From: Planctomycetota bacterium
Lineage (GTDB): Bacteria; Planctomycetota; Phycisphaerae; UBA1845; PWPN01
DNA length: 64,000 nt
Direction: 5' to 3'
Assembly: GCA_029550525.1 (NCBI GenBank)
Contig: JAKPHF010000064.1
Coordinates: 248,001 to 312,000 of the forward strand
Below the pieces are notes generated by a model that ran no database searches, had not been told where the DNA came from, and saw nothing but the letters and a program-made list of their open reading frames with translations. A program made the translations under genes and the position numbers. Of this stretch, positions 19,937 to 27,571 are shown piece after piece (position 1 is the first letter of the stretch; each line of letters opens with the position of its first letter).

Positions 19937-21184
19937 ATGGGGTTCGCGAGCGTTGAAGAACAGTTGCAGGTCCTGACCCGAGGATGCGAGCGGATCGAGA
20001 CGCTCGATGAACTGCGGGCCAAGCTGGAGCATTCGCGGCAGACGAACACGCCGTTGCGGGTGAAGCTGGGGCTGGATCCGACCGCCCCGGACATTCACCT
20101 GGGGCACACGGTGGTGCTGCGCAAGATGCGGCAGTTCCAGGATCTGGGGCACAAGGCGGTGCTGATCATTGGCGATTACACGGCCAAGATCGGCGACCCT
20201 TCAGGCCGAAGCAAGACCCGGCCCGTGCTGGACAACGAGAGCATCGCTCGCAACGCCAAGACCTATTTCGAGCAGGCCGGCAAGGTTCTGGACACCACCG
20301 CGGACAAGCTGGAGATTCGCCACAATAGCGAGTGGCTCGAGCCCATGCGCTTCGCCGACGTGCTCAAGCTGGCCGGCCAGATGACCGTCGGCCAGATGCT
20401 CAAACGCGAGGACTTCGCCAACCGCTTCAAATCGGAGACGCCCATCGGCGTGCACGAGTTCCTGTATCCGCTCATGCAGGGCTGGGATAGCGTGTGCATC
20501 CGCGCGGACGTGGAGCTGGGTGGCACGGACCAGACGTTCAACAATCTGGTCGGCCGCGACCTGCAGCGCAACGCCGGCCAGAAGCCGCAGATCGTGATGG
20601 TCATGCCCATCCTCGTGGGACTCGACGGGCACGAGAAGATGAGCAAGTCGCTGGGCAATTATGTGGGCGTAACCGAAACGCCACACGACCTGTTCGGCAA
20701 GCTCATGAGCGTGCCCGACCATTGCATGGCGAACTATTTCACGCTGCTCACGTCCATTCCGGAGCCCGAGATTCGGACGCTGGTGGATCCGGCCCGCACG
20801 CATCCCATGGAAGCGAAGAAGCGGCTGGCTTTGGAAGTGACGGCGTCGTTCCACTCACGCGAACAGGCCGAACGGGCTCGCGGCGAGTGGGAGGCGATTC
20901 ACCAGAAGAGTGCCGGCGCGGGCGGACTGGTCGTGCCCGCCGACACGCCGACGGTTACGGTGGGGCGGGAACTGCGTGAAGCCAACGGTGAAATCCTGAA
21001 ATTGAAACTGATCGTGCACTGCGGGTTCGCGGCGAGCAACAACGAAGCTCGCCGGCTGATCGGCGAGCGAGGGATTCAGCTCAACGGCCAGGTGATCGAG
21101 GATCCGACGGGTACGATCGCGATCAAGAGCGGCGACATTCTGCAACGCGGCAAGCGCAAGTTTGCCCGCCTGCAGGTGGACTGA
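19937..21184 (+). CDS. tyrS: Tyrosyl-tRNA synthetase
   Basis: 415 aa class I synthetase. The HIGH-type motif is HLGH at 54-57 in PTAPDIHLGHTVVLRKM, and the KMSKS loop is present intact as GHEKMSKSLGN at about 231-241. A C-terminal S4 domain (ASNNEARRLIGERGIQLNG) binds tRNA-Tyr. The tyrosine-binding part shows GDYTAKIGDPSGRSKTRP. It charges tRNA-Tyr in the cytosol. No T-box leader is seen in the 148 bp upstream. Two small genes follow closely on the same strand. Confidence 0.96.
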   Translation: MGFASVEEQLQVLTRGCERIETLDELRAKLEHSRQTNTPLRVKLGLDPTAPDIHLGHTVVLRKMRQFQDLGHKAVLIIGDYTAKIGDPSGRSKTRPVLDNESIARNAKTYFEQAGKVLDTTADKLEIRHNSEWLEPMRFADVLKLAGQMTVGQMLKREDFANRFKSETPIGVHEFLYPLMQGWDSVCIRADVELGGTDQTFNNLVGRDLQRNAGQKPQIVMVMPILVGLDGHEKMSKSLGNYVGVTETPHDLFGKLMSVPDHCMANYFTLLTSIPEPEIRTLVDPARTHPMEAKKRLALEVTASFHSREQAERARGEWEAIHQKSAGAGGLVVPADTPTVTVGRELREANGEILKLKLIVHCGFAASNNEARRLIGERGIQLNGQVIEDPTGTIAIKSGDILQRGKRKFARLQVD

Positions 21185-21193
21185 GGTGTCGCG

Positions 21194-21835
21194 GTGGAGC
21201 ATGCCATGAAACTGCCTGAACTCGAGAGCCCCGAACGCTATGCGGGCTTGTACGTGTTTGATTTCGGCGACCAGACCGCGGTGGGTTACACGGCCGAGGA
21301 GATCGCCGTCCTGCTCGAGTCGGAGCGGTACAAAGACGGCAAGGTTTACCGCATCCACCGAGCGTTGCCCGACGGCACGATGGAACTTCAGGGCGTGCCG
21401 CGGGAAAGATTCCTCAGCGAAGAGGGCATGTTCTTCTACCGTCGGGATCTGGATTCCGCGCGGAACGATTTCGCCGAGCTGGACGATCTGGCCCGGCGCG
21501 TGGCGCCGCCGTGCCGGATGAAGCTGCAGTTGGCCCGTCTGGCGCCCGCCGGAAGTGATGTGGCCGGGCAGTCACAGGCGACGGGCGAGACGTACATGAC
21601 GGTGCTGATCTATCCGGCTGAGTACACGCATGACGTGTCGAAATGGCTGAGCGACGCCGACTTCCGGGGCGGCGACTACGTCGAGGGCGGAATCAGCCTG
21701 GTGACGAACTATTACGAGATGAGGGCGACGGTGCTCGAGCGGCGGCAACTCTGGCCCGCCACCGGCATGTCCCGCCCGGCCGAGGAAGTGCTGGCCACGA
21801 CGCACCTGGCGATTCAGCGCCGCCTGGCGGGGTGA
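21194..21835 (+). CDS. Conserved hypothetical protein downstream of tyrS
   Basis: 213 aa from a GTG 9 bp after the tyrS stop, with GAGGTG seven bases upstream. An ATG at 21206 with GGAG is an alternative start. The sequence is soluble and acidic: YAGLYVFDFGDQTAVGYTAEEIAVLLESERYKDGKVYRIHRA near the N-terminus and TYMTVLIYPAEYTHDVSKWLSD in the second half. I do not recognise a named domain. The tight spacing suggests co-transcription with tyrS. Confidence 0.65.
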   Translation: MEHAMKLPELESPERYAGLYVFDFGDQTAVGYTAEEIAVLLESERYKDGKVYRIHRALPDGTMELQGVPRERFLSEEGMFFYRRDLDSARNDFAELDDLARRVAPPCRMKLQLARLAPAGSDVAGQSQATGETYMTVLIYPAEYTHDVSKWLSDADFRGGDYVEGGISLVTNYYEMRATVLERRQLWPATGMSRPAEEVLATTHLAIQRRLAG

Positions 21836-21863
21836 TCGCCATCCCGAAACCGGCCCGATGGCG

Positions 21864-21869
21864 TACAAT
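21864..21869 (+). promoter_or_regulatory. Possible -10 box TACAAT before the DUF6504-like gene
   Basis: TACAAT (5 of 6 to consensus) lies 15 bp before the ATG at 21885 and has no clear -35 partner. It would rule out the longer start at 21858. Weak evidence. Confidence 0.2.
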
Positions 21870-21884
21870 AGGGCAGGTGCGGCG

Positions 21885-22178
21885 ATGGAATTCATCGGCG
21901 AAGTCATTGAGGTCCAGACCGAAGGGGTGGTCAAGCGGCCGGCCCGGTTCCGCTGGCGCGGCCACGACTACCAGATCACCCGCATTCTCCACAGTTGGCA
22001 CGACTATTCCATGCCCACGGGTTTTCGGCATCCCAAGTGGACCATGCGCCGTCACCGCAACTGCTACATCGTCGAGACGGACACGCACGAGCGGTTCGAG
22101 ATCTACTTCGACCGCGGCAAGAAGCGGCCTGACTGGGTGTTGCTCAAGCACCTGGGTGCCGTACCGGTCGTGCATTAG
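21885..22178 (+). CDS. DUF6504-like small protein
   Basis: 97 aa from the ATG at 21885 (MEFIGEVIEVQTEG). An upstream in-frame ATG at 21858 has no ribosome binding site and sits on a -10-like TACAAT. The order FIGEVIEV ... RPARFRWRGHDYQITRIL ... YIVETDTHERFEIYFDR ... WVLLKHLG matches the small beta-barrel-like DUF6504 proteins known from actinobacteria and others. In those, a similar gene often lies near DNA-repair polymerases; that context is absent here. Function unknown. Confidence 0.55.
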   Translation: MEFIGEVIEVQTEGVVKRPARFRWRGHDYQITRILHSWHDYSMPTGFRHPKWTMRRHRNCYIVETDTHERFEIYFDRGKKRPDWVLLKHLGAVPVVH

Positions 22179-22785
22179 GCCACTGCGCAACCGTTGCCCG
22201 CAAGAAGGAATTTGCCATAGAGACTCAGAGACAGCAGAGAGAACGGCTTGGTCAAAACAATCAGAACAAGCCGTCAGCTCTGAGTTGTAGCCAAACGGGC
22301 GGCTCATCGCTGCTGTGCGCAAAATCTTGGCACTTGCGAAGAGCACAAGCAGTCCCAAGGCTGTTTGCATATAGTCCGGTTCTTGAGAGGGATCGCGTGC
22401 ACGCCGGTCCACATTTCCCTGCGTGCCTCGCCCGCTTGTGGCGTATACGTCACTCGTCCTCTTGGCCCCGTAAGGGGCAACGGTCAATAGCCGGGTGGCG
22501 TAAGCCCCCGGTAGGCGGCGAGGGGCCATTCGCTTCATTCCTTTTGTTTCATGGAGCCCCGACCGGGGCGACAGACGCCAACTCGGCGTCGAGACACGGT
22601 TGATGTCGCTCGCCAGTGCGTTGGAGCACGCCTGCATTACTCGCTTATCGGCTGGGAACTGTCGCCCCGTTCGGGGCTGACCATTGTCTATCACAATGAA
22701 CCGGGGGCTGACGCGCCCGGCTATTGACTACCGCCCGCAAGCGGGCCGGTATGGAACATGCACTCGTGCATTACCGCGTTGCCGC
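22179..22785. other. Gene-free region rich in short inverted repeats
   Basis: No coding sequence is supported. The region holds the first copy of a 111-bp dispersed repeat (22465-22575) and further GGCCCC/GGGGCC-type hairpins, such as GCCCCGTTCGGGGC at about 22665 and CCCGCAAGCGGG at about 22735. An inverted pair around CGGCTTG/CAAGCCG lies at about 22230-22270. A run of AGAGACTCAGAGACAGCAGAGAG near 22217 resembles a decayed CACRGAG-type repeat. Confidence 0.5.
22465..22575. repeat. 111-bp dispersed repeat, copy A
   Basis: It aligns without gaps over 111 bp to 27348-27458. Shared blocks include GGGGCA-CGGTCA-TAGCCGGG, TTCGCTTC and CATGGAGCCCCGA. The unit contains three nested hairpins (GCCCCGTAAGGGGC, CCGGG...CCCGG, GCCCCGACCGGGGC). 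Chance reverse-strand translation gives similar peptides in both copies (GLHETKG-KR), as expected of homologous non-coding repeats. Confidence 0.75.
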
Positions 22786-23895
22786 TCATGGAACCGGACA
22801 GGCCGGTTGCGTAGCCGGCACGTAGATGATCCGCGTGGGCTGCGTGGGCAGGTACGCGTTGCGAGCGGGGATGTCGAGCCGATTGAACGGCTTGTAATCC
22901 TGGATCGCACCGACGCGGGCGATGCGAAGACTCTTGCGCAAAATGCCCTTGCCGCTGGCCGTGCTGTCGCTGAAGCGGCCCTGACCGTAGCCCACTCCCT
23001 TGGTTCCCGACAGGTTTGAAGAGAAGTATTTCAAGCCGACGATTTTGCCCTTCTTCTTCTCGCCGCGCCCGTCGTCAGCCTTCGCTTGCGCTTCGGACTC
23101 CGGCTCGCGAATCCAGTCGATGAAGACGACGGAATGCCCACCGGGCGGTGTGGTGCTGTAGCTGAGGAAATCGCCGGGCTTGGCGTCTTCGAAGTCTTCG
23201 ATCGCCCGGCCCAGGCCGTAGGACGTGATGGCTCGCTGCTCACAGTCGCCGGGGCCTTCGATGTACCACAGCTGGAGCATGTTGAACAGATCGTTGAACG
23301 TCATGCCGTTGAAGTCATCGGGATCCAGTCCCTTCTGGATGTTCCGCAGCTTCATGGCCCGGATGAAGATTTCGAACGTCAGCCCGCAGCAGTAACTGCA
23401 TCGCGAACCGTCGGGATAGGCTTTGGCCACGACCATGCCCTTGTACCACATGTCCTGCGTGACGCCGTTGTACAGATCGTACTCGCGGGGCGTCCAGCCG
23501 CAGTGGTAGGGGTACGAACCGTCGAGCGGATAAGCGTCGATGACGCGCAGGACGTAGGGATTGAGCGAGCCCTCTTCGTCGTCCTGGATGATCTCCTCGC
23601 GGGCCATGGCCTTTTGGAGATGCTTGTCCACGGGCGAAAAGCCGCGCTCGTCCACGGGATAGACGCGGGGCGTATAGGTGTACCGGCGAGGCGGGGGCTT
23701 GGCGGCGGAGGCGGGCTGGGTGGTTGATGAGTCGGTCGCAGGGGCCGGCTCCAGCGTCGTGTCGACCGGCGAAGCGGCGGCGTCCGACCGGCTGGACGGG
23801 TGAGCTGCCGCACCGGTCGAGAGACTTTGGCAGCCCGCGAATGCCGTCAGAATGCCTATTCCGGCCAGGATACCCAAGACATGCCTCGAGTTCAT
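22786..23895 (-). CDS. Lipoprotein with possible NlpC/P60-like Cys-His domain
   Basis: 369 aa from the ATG at 23895, which has GGAGG upstream; longer in-frame starts lack a site. A lipoprotein signal (ILAGIGILTAFAGCQS) is followed by a low-complexity Ala/Ser/Thr/Pro linker to about residue 70. The globular part has SRCSYCCGLTFEIFIRAM, then CEQRAITSYGLGR, and GDFLSYSTTPPGGHSVVFIDW. A Cys at the start of a helix followed by a GDF-type strand and a His-containing strand is the order of the NlpC/P60 and CHAP papain-like amidases. It may therefore cleave peptidoglycan peptides at the outer membrane. Divergent from rhaA. Family call is by pattern only. Confidence 0.55.
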   Translation of the reverse strand: MNSRHVLGILAGIGILTAFAGCQSLSTGAAAHPSSRSDAAASPVDTTLEPAPATDSSTTQPASAAKPPPRRYTYTPRVYPVDERGFSPVDKHLQKAMAREEIIQDDEEGSLNPYVLRVIDAYPLDGSYPYHCGWTPREYDLYNGVTQDMWYKGMVVAKAYPDGSRCSYCCGLTFEIFIRAMKLRNIQKGLDPDDFNGMTFNDLFNMLQLWYIEGPGDCEQRAITSYGLGRAIEDFEDAKPGDFLSYSTTPPGGHSVVFIDWIREPESEAQAKADDGRGEKKKGKIVGLKYFSSNLSGTKGVGYGQGRFSDSTASGKGILRKSLRIARVGAIQDYKPFNRLDIPARNAYLPTQPTRIIYVPATQPACPVP

Positions 23896-23919
23896 GATGG
23901 CCTCCGAATAAGGGGGTTG

Positions 23920-23948
23920 CTGACACGGATTCAGACTTGCCTTATACT
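23920..23948 (+). promoter_or_regulatory. Promoter of rhaA
   Basis: CTGACA and TATACT are separated by exactly 17 bp, each 5 of 6 to the sigma-70 consensus. Predicted leader is about 85 nt before the GTG of rhaA. It sits in the short divergent region shared with the lipoprotein gene. Confidence 0.5.
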
Positions 23949-24038
23949 CCCTCTCCTGTCGCCGTCGCAAGCGGTTTTTCGTGTGGCAGAGTCGAAAGTG
24001 TCGCCCCCGCAGCATCTCCGCCAGGAAGGAGGCCTGAA

Positions 24039-25295
24039 GTGAGCAATCCGTCCGTCGAAAAAGCGTACCAACTCGCCAAAGAGCGCTATGCCGAGCTCGG
24101 TGTCGATACCGACAAGGCCATGGCCGCCCTGAAGCGGATCCCGGTGTCTCTGCATTGCTGGCAGGGGGATGACGTGGGCGGATTCGAGTCCGCCATGGGG
24201 CTGAGCGGCGGCATCCAGGCCACCGGCAACTACCCCGGCAAGGCCCGCACGCCCGACGAACTCCGTGCCGATCTGGATTTGGCGTACAGCCTGATCCCCG
24301 GCAAGCACCGCCTGAACCTGCACGCCATCTACCTGGACGCCGGCAAGAAGGTCGAGCGCAACGCCATTAAGCCCGAGCACTTCGCGAGCTGGATCGACTG
24401 GGCCAAGGGCAAGCTGCACGGCATGGACTTCAACCCGACGTACTTCTCGCATCCCAAGGCCGCCGACGGTTTCACGCTGTCGCATCAGGATGAGGGGATC
24501 CGCAAGTACTGGATCGAGCACGGCATCGCCTGCCGCAAGATCGGCGAGGCGTTCGGCAAGCAACTGGGCACGACGTGCGTGACCAACTTCTGGATTCCCG
24601 ACGGCTACAAGGACATGGTGGTGGACAAGAAGGCCCCGCGGGAACGGCTGGTCCAGTCGCTGGACGCCATCTTCGCCGAGAAGATCGATCCGAAGTACAA
24701 CCTGGACGCCGTGGAAGGCAAGCTGTTCGGCATCGGGGCCGAGAGCTACACCGTCGGCTCGCACGATTTCTACCTGGCCTACGCGGTGTCGCGCGGTGTG
24801 CTGCTCACGCTGGACGCGGGCCACTTCCACCCGACGGAGGTGATCTCGCAGAAGCTGTCGGCGGTATTGTGCTTCGCCAAAGAACTGCTCTTGCACGTCA
24901 GCCGGCCCGTGCGCTGGGACAGCGATCACGTGGTGATCCTGGACGATGAGCTGTACGCCATCGCCCAGGAGATCGTCCGCAACGGCTACACGGACAAGGT
25001 CCACATCGGCCTGGACTACTTCGACGCCAGCATCAACCGCGTGGCGGCCTGGGTGATCGGGACGCGGAACATGATCAAGGCGCTGCTGGCCGCTCTGCTG
25101 GAGCCGACGGACCGGCTGCGTCAGTACGAGACCAGCGGCGACTTCACTTCGCGGTTGGCCATGCTGGAGGAGGTCAAGACGCTGCCGTTCGGTGCAGTGT
25201 GGGATTACTACTGCCTGCAGTCCGGCGTGCCCGTCGGGCCCGACTGGCTGGCCAAGGTCAAGGAGTACGAGGCCAACGTCCTGAGCAAGCGCTGA
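24039..25295 (+). CDS. rhaA: L-rhamnose isomerase
   Basis: 418 aa from a GTG with a strong AGGAAGGAGG site, which is the usual RhaA length. The sequence is typical throughout: [15 protein letters not shown] near the N-terminus, LNLHAIYLD, the catalytic region [31 protein letters not shown], and the metal-site strand [16 protein letters not shown]. It converts L-rhamnose to L-rhamnulose in the cytosol with divalent metal, the first step of rhamnose use. The rhamnose permease follows 505 bp downstream. RhaB and RhaD are not in the window, so the pathway must be completed elsewhere. Confidence 0.95.
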   Translation: MSNPSVEKAYQLAKERYAELGVDTDKAMAALKRIPVSLHCWQGDDVGGFESAMGLSGGIQATGNYPGKARTPDELRADLDLAYSLIPGKHRLNLHAIYLDAGKKVERNAIKPEHFASWIDWAKGKLHGMDFNPTYFSHPKAADGFTLSHQDEGIRKYWIEHGIACRKIGEAFGKQLGTTCVTNFWIPDGYKDMVVDKKAPRERLVQSLDAIFAEKIDPKYNLDAVEGKLFGIGAESYTVGSHDFYLAYAVSRGVLLTLDAGHFHPTEVISQKLSAVLCFAKELLLHVSRPVRWDSDHVVILDDELYAIAQEIVRNGYTDKVHIGLDYFDASINRVAAWVIGTRNMIKALLAALLEPTDRLRQYETSGDFTSRLAMLEEVKTLPFGAVWDYYCLQSGVPVGPDWLAKVKEYEANVLSKR

Positions 25296-25301
25296 GCATT
25301 G

Positions 25302-25332
25302 TTCACCACGGAGGCACGGAGGGCACGGAGAA
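25302..25332. repeat. Left 31-bp inverted repeat of the GxxExxY element
   Basis: Starts TTCACCACGG and consists of CACGGAG-type units. Its reverse complement matches 25750-25780 at 30 of 31 positions. It begins 7 bp after the rhaA stop. Confidence 0.75.
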
Positions 25333-25352
25333 ATGCTGGACGAGCATGAACC

Positions 25353-25732
25353 ATGTCCAAGCTTCTGTGGGAAGGGCTCACTGATCGGATCATCGGCGCG
25401 GCCATCGACGTGCACAAGGAGCTGGGGCCTGGCTTGCTCGAGTCGGCATATGAAGAGTGACTTTGTCGTGAACTGGACTGGGCAGAAATCAGCTGCAGGC
25501 GTCAAGTCGAAGTGCCGGTACGTTACAAGGGTCAGGCAATCGACGTTAATTACCGCATTGACGTCCTGGTCGAAGACAGAGTACTGCTCGAACTGAGGGC
25601 GGTTGAGACGCTGCTCCCGCTCCATGAGGCACAACTGCTCACGTACATGAAGCTGAGCGGCATGCGGGTGGGCCTGCCATCAACTTCAACACGACGGTCC
25701 TTGTCGAGGGTGTTCGCAGACGTGTGCTTTGA
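25353..25732 (+). pseudogene. GxxExxY protein (PD-(D/E)XK-like), broken
   Basis: The frame reads [20 protein letters not shown] then [15 protein letters not shown], the diagnostic GxxExxY block. Codon 36 is TGA (25458-25460), where a Cys codon is expected (EECLCREL). The same frame then continues through VPVRYKGQAIDVNYRIDVLV and LLELRAVETLLPLHEAQLL. A one-base deletion near 25677 shifts the final INFNTTVLVEGVRRRVL into another frame ending at TGA 25730. The core motif reads ELR where family members normally have ELK, so the catalytic Lys is also lost. The family is related to PD-(D/E)XK nucleases. It sits between inverted 31-bp repeats. Confidence 0.85.
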
Positions 25733-25749
25733 CAACCGGCTACGGAGGC

Positions 25750-25780
25750 TTCTCCGTGCCCTCCGTGTCTCCGTGGTGAA
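25750..25780. repeat. Right 31-bp inverted repeat of the GxxExxY element
   Basis: Starts TTCTCCGTGCCCTCCGTG and ends GGTGAA. It is the inverted partner of 25302-25332 with one mismatch. It ends 20 bp before the rhaT start. Confidence 0.75.
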
Positions 25781-25800
25781 AACTCTGGAGGTTTGATATC

Positions 25801-26958
25801 GTGATTGCAGGTCCCATTCTCGGCGTGTTGTATCACTCCATCGGCGGCTTCGCTTCGGGCAGCTTTTATATTCCCTACCGCAAGGTGAAGAACTGGGCGT
25901 GGGAGGTGTACTGGCTGGCGGGCGGCGTTTTCTCGTGGATCATCGCTCCGGCGTTCTTTGCCTGGGCGGTCGCCCGGGCGGCCGGCGTGGATCTGCTGCC
26001 GATTCTGCAGGAGGGCCTGCGGGAGCATCGCACGGCCATGATCTGGGCGTACATCTTCGGGGCCATGTGGGGAGTCGGCGGGCTGACGTTCGGCCTGACC
26101 ATGCGCTACCTGGGCATGTCGCTGGGCATGGCGGTGGCGCTGGGCTTCTGCGCGTTCTTCGGCACGCTCGTGCCGCCGCTGCTGGGCATGGTGGTCGGCT
26201 TCGGCTGGTTCGGCGGGCTGGAACAATACCTGCCACCGATCTACGACCAGAATTTCCTCGATTTGCTCAAGAGCCCCTCGGGCCTGGTCACGCTTGCCGG
26301 CCTGGGCGTCTGCCTGGCCGGCATCGCCCTGTGCGGCAAGGCCGGCATGAGCAAGGAACGTGAACTGCCCGAAGAGGACAAGAAGGCGACCATTGCCGAG
26401 TTCAGCTACGTCAAGGGCATGTGGGTGGCGGTGTTCTCGGGGATCATGAGCGCGTGCATGGCGTTCGCGATCAAGTCGGGCGATCCCATGGGCGCGATCG
26501 CGCAGGCCAAGGGTGTCTCCGACGTGTTCAAGAACACGCCCGTGCTCATCGTGGTGTTGCTGGGCGGGTTCACCACGAACTTCATCTGGTGCATGATCCT
26601 GTGCGCCATGAACGGCTCGTTCAGCCACTTCTTCAGCGGGCGGGGAGCGTCGATCACGAGCAACTACTTCTTCTCGGCCCTGGCCGGCACGACCTGGTAC
26701 CTGCAGTTCTTCTTCTACAGCATGGGCACGACCAAGATGGGCAAATATGACTTCGCCAGTTGGACACTGCACATGGCGACCATCATCATCTTCTCTAACA
26801 TGTGGGGCCTCATTCTGCAGGAGTGGAAGGGCACCAGCCGGCGAACGCACAATCTGATCCGGCTGGGCATCATCGTGCTCATCGCTTCGACGGTGATCGT
26901 GGGCGGCGGTACGTACATGAAGACGGCGGAGATGGCCGCGACGGCGCCCGCGCATTGA
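25801..26958 (+). CDS. rhaT: L-rhamnose/proton symporter RhaT
   Basis: 385 aa from a GTG with GGAGG upstream. About ten transmembrane helices are visible. The N-terminal GGFASGSFYIPYRKVKNWAWEVYW and the central YIFGAMWGVGGLTFGLTMRYLGMSLGMAVALG are characteristic of RhaT. It imports L-rhamnose with protons across the inner membrane. The length is somewhat above the ~344 aa of the E. coli protein, mostly because of loops. It is the natural partner of rhaA, from which it is now separated by the GxxExxY cassette. Confidence 0.92.
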   Translation: MIAGPILGVLYHSIGGFASGSFYIPYRKVKNWAWEVYWLAGGVFSWIIAPAFFAWAVARAAGVDLLPILQEGLREHRTAMIWAYIFGAMWGVGGLTFGLTMRYLGMSLGMAVALGFCAFFGTLVPPLLGMVVGFGWFGGLEQYLPPIYDQNFLDLLKSPSGLVTLAGLGVCLAGIALCGKAGMSKERELPEEDKKATIAEFSYVKGMWVAVFSGIMSACMAFAIKSGDPMGAIAQAKGVSDVFKNTPVLIVVLLGGFTTNFIWCMILCAMNGSFSHFFSGRGASITSNYFFSALAGTTWYLQFFFYSMGTTKMGKYDFASWTLHMATIIIFSNMWGLILQEWKGTSRRTHNLIRLGIIVLIASTVIVGGGTYMKTAEMAATAPAH

Positions 26959-27347
26959 GCGGAGGCCGTCAGATGGGCGTCGACCAGCGTTAGGAGCGTA
27001 CGCTGGTCGGCAAGGTCAGTGGCGCGACAGATAGCCCACACGGACACGATAAGGAAAAGGATCCCACAGGAGAGAAGGGAGGCAACGGAGAGGCATCTCC
27101 GTTGCCTCCCTCGCTTCTCGTCAGCCTACCCTCGTCGGAAGTATCAGTGGAGCGCTGCTGAGCGGCAGGGTTGCCGGTCTTATGTGTACTCGCGGGCTCG
27201 ATTGCCCGGGCAGCTCAAGGAACGTCCGAGACGCTCAGAGAGCGTCATCCTCGGCGCGCGGAGGCCACGGAGAAGACGGCTGCGAGTCGGCCCGCTGCAG
27301 ATTGTGCGGTGGACAACCATCGACTTGCTGGGTTCGCCGCTGACGCT

Positions 27348-27458
27348 GCCCCGCAAGGGGCAGCGGTCAGTAGCCGGGCGGCGTCAGCTCCCGGTTGGCG
27401 ACGTGGCTCCGTTCGCTTCCTTCCTTTCGTCTCATGGAGCCCCGATAGGGGCGAGAGA
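27348..27458. repeat. 111-bp dispersed repeat, copy B
   Basis: Gap-free partner of 22465-22575 in the same orientation. The same three hairpins are kept with compensating changes, for example GCCCCGCAAGGGGC instead of GCCCCGTAAGGGGC, and CCCGATAGGGG instead of CCCGACCGGGG. Confidence 0.75.
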
Positions 27459-27522
27459 TGCAACGCGGCGTTCGATCACAAGCTATGGAGGGCTCTCAGC
27501 TGTCACTAGGCTGGCCGGTGTC

Positions 27523-27570
27523 TAGCTCACAGCTCACAGCTCACAGCTCATAGCTTAGAGCTCACAGCTT
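27523..27570. repeat. AGCTCAC heptamer tandem array
   Basis: Six to seven units: AGCTCAC x3, AGCTCAT, AGCTTAG, AGCTCAC, then AGCTT. It directly precedes the stop codon of the reverse-strand GT9 gene. Related arrays lie at 41930-41964, 42099-42133, 43513-43545, 53514-53545 and 54477-54510. Confidence 0.8.
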
Positions 27571-27571
27571 G

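Larger units (their letters stand above)
25302..25780 (+). mobile_element. Candidate 479-bp GxxExxY cassette bounded by 31-bp inverted repeats
   Basis: The unit consists of a 31-bp CACGGAG-type repeat, the GxxExxY pseudogene and a near-perfect inverted copy of the repeat. It occupies almost all of the spacer between rhaA (stop 25295) and rhaT (GTG 25801), two genes that usually sit close together. No target-site duplication is obvious and no transposase is encoded. Calling it mobile is inference from the inverted ends, the insertion-like position and a possible second decayed copy at 1188-1317. Confidence 0.5.
26959..27571. other. Gene-free region with dispersed and tandem repeats
   Basis: About 610 bp without a supported gene. 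It contains a GGAGGCAACGGAGAGGCATCTCCGTTGCCTCC-type palindrome at about 27077-27110, the second 111-bp repeat copy (27348-27458) and the AGCTCAC heptamer array (27523-27570) next to the GT9 stop codon. ORFs across it are repeat-derived. Confidence 0.5.

Noticed and set aside
21693-22694. 333-aa reverse frame containing SGLHETKG-type peptide
   Set aside because: The peptide comes from the 111-bp non-coding repeat, and a similar peptide arises at 27245-27463; the rest is antisense to the conserved gene downstream of tyrS.
27523-27570. CRISPR-like array
   Set aside because: The units are 7 bp in direct tandem with no spacers; no cas genes are present.
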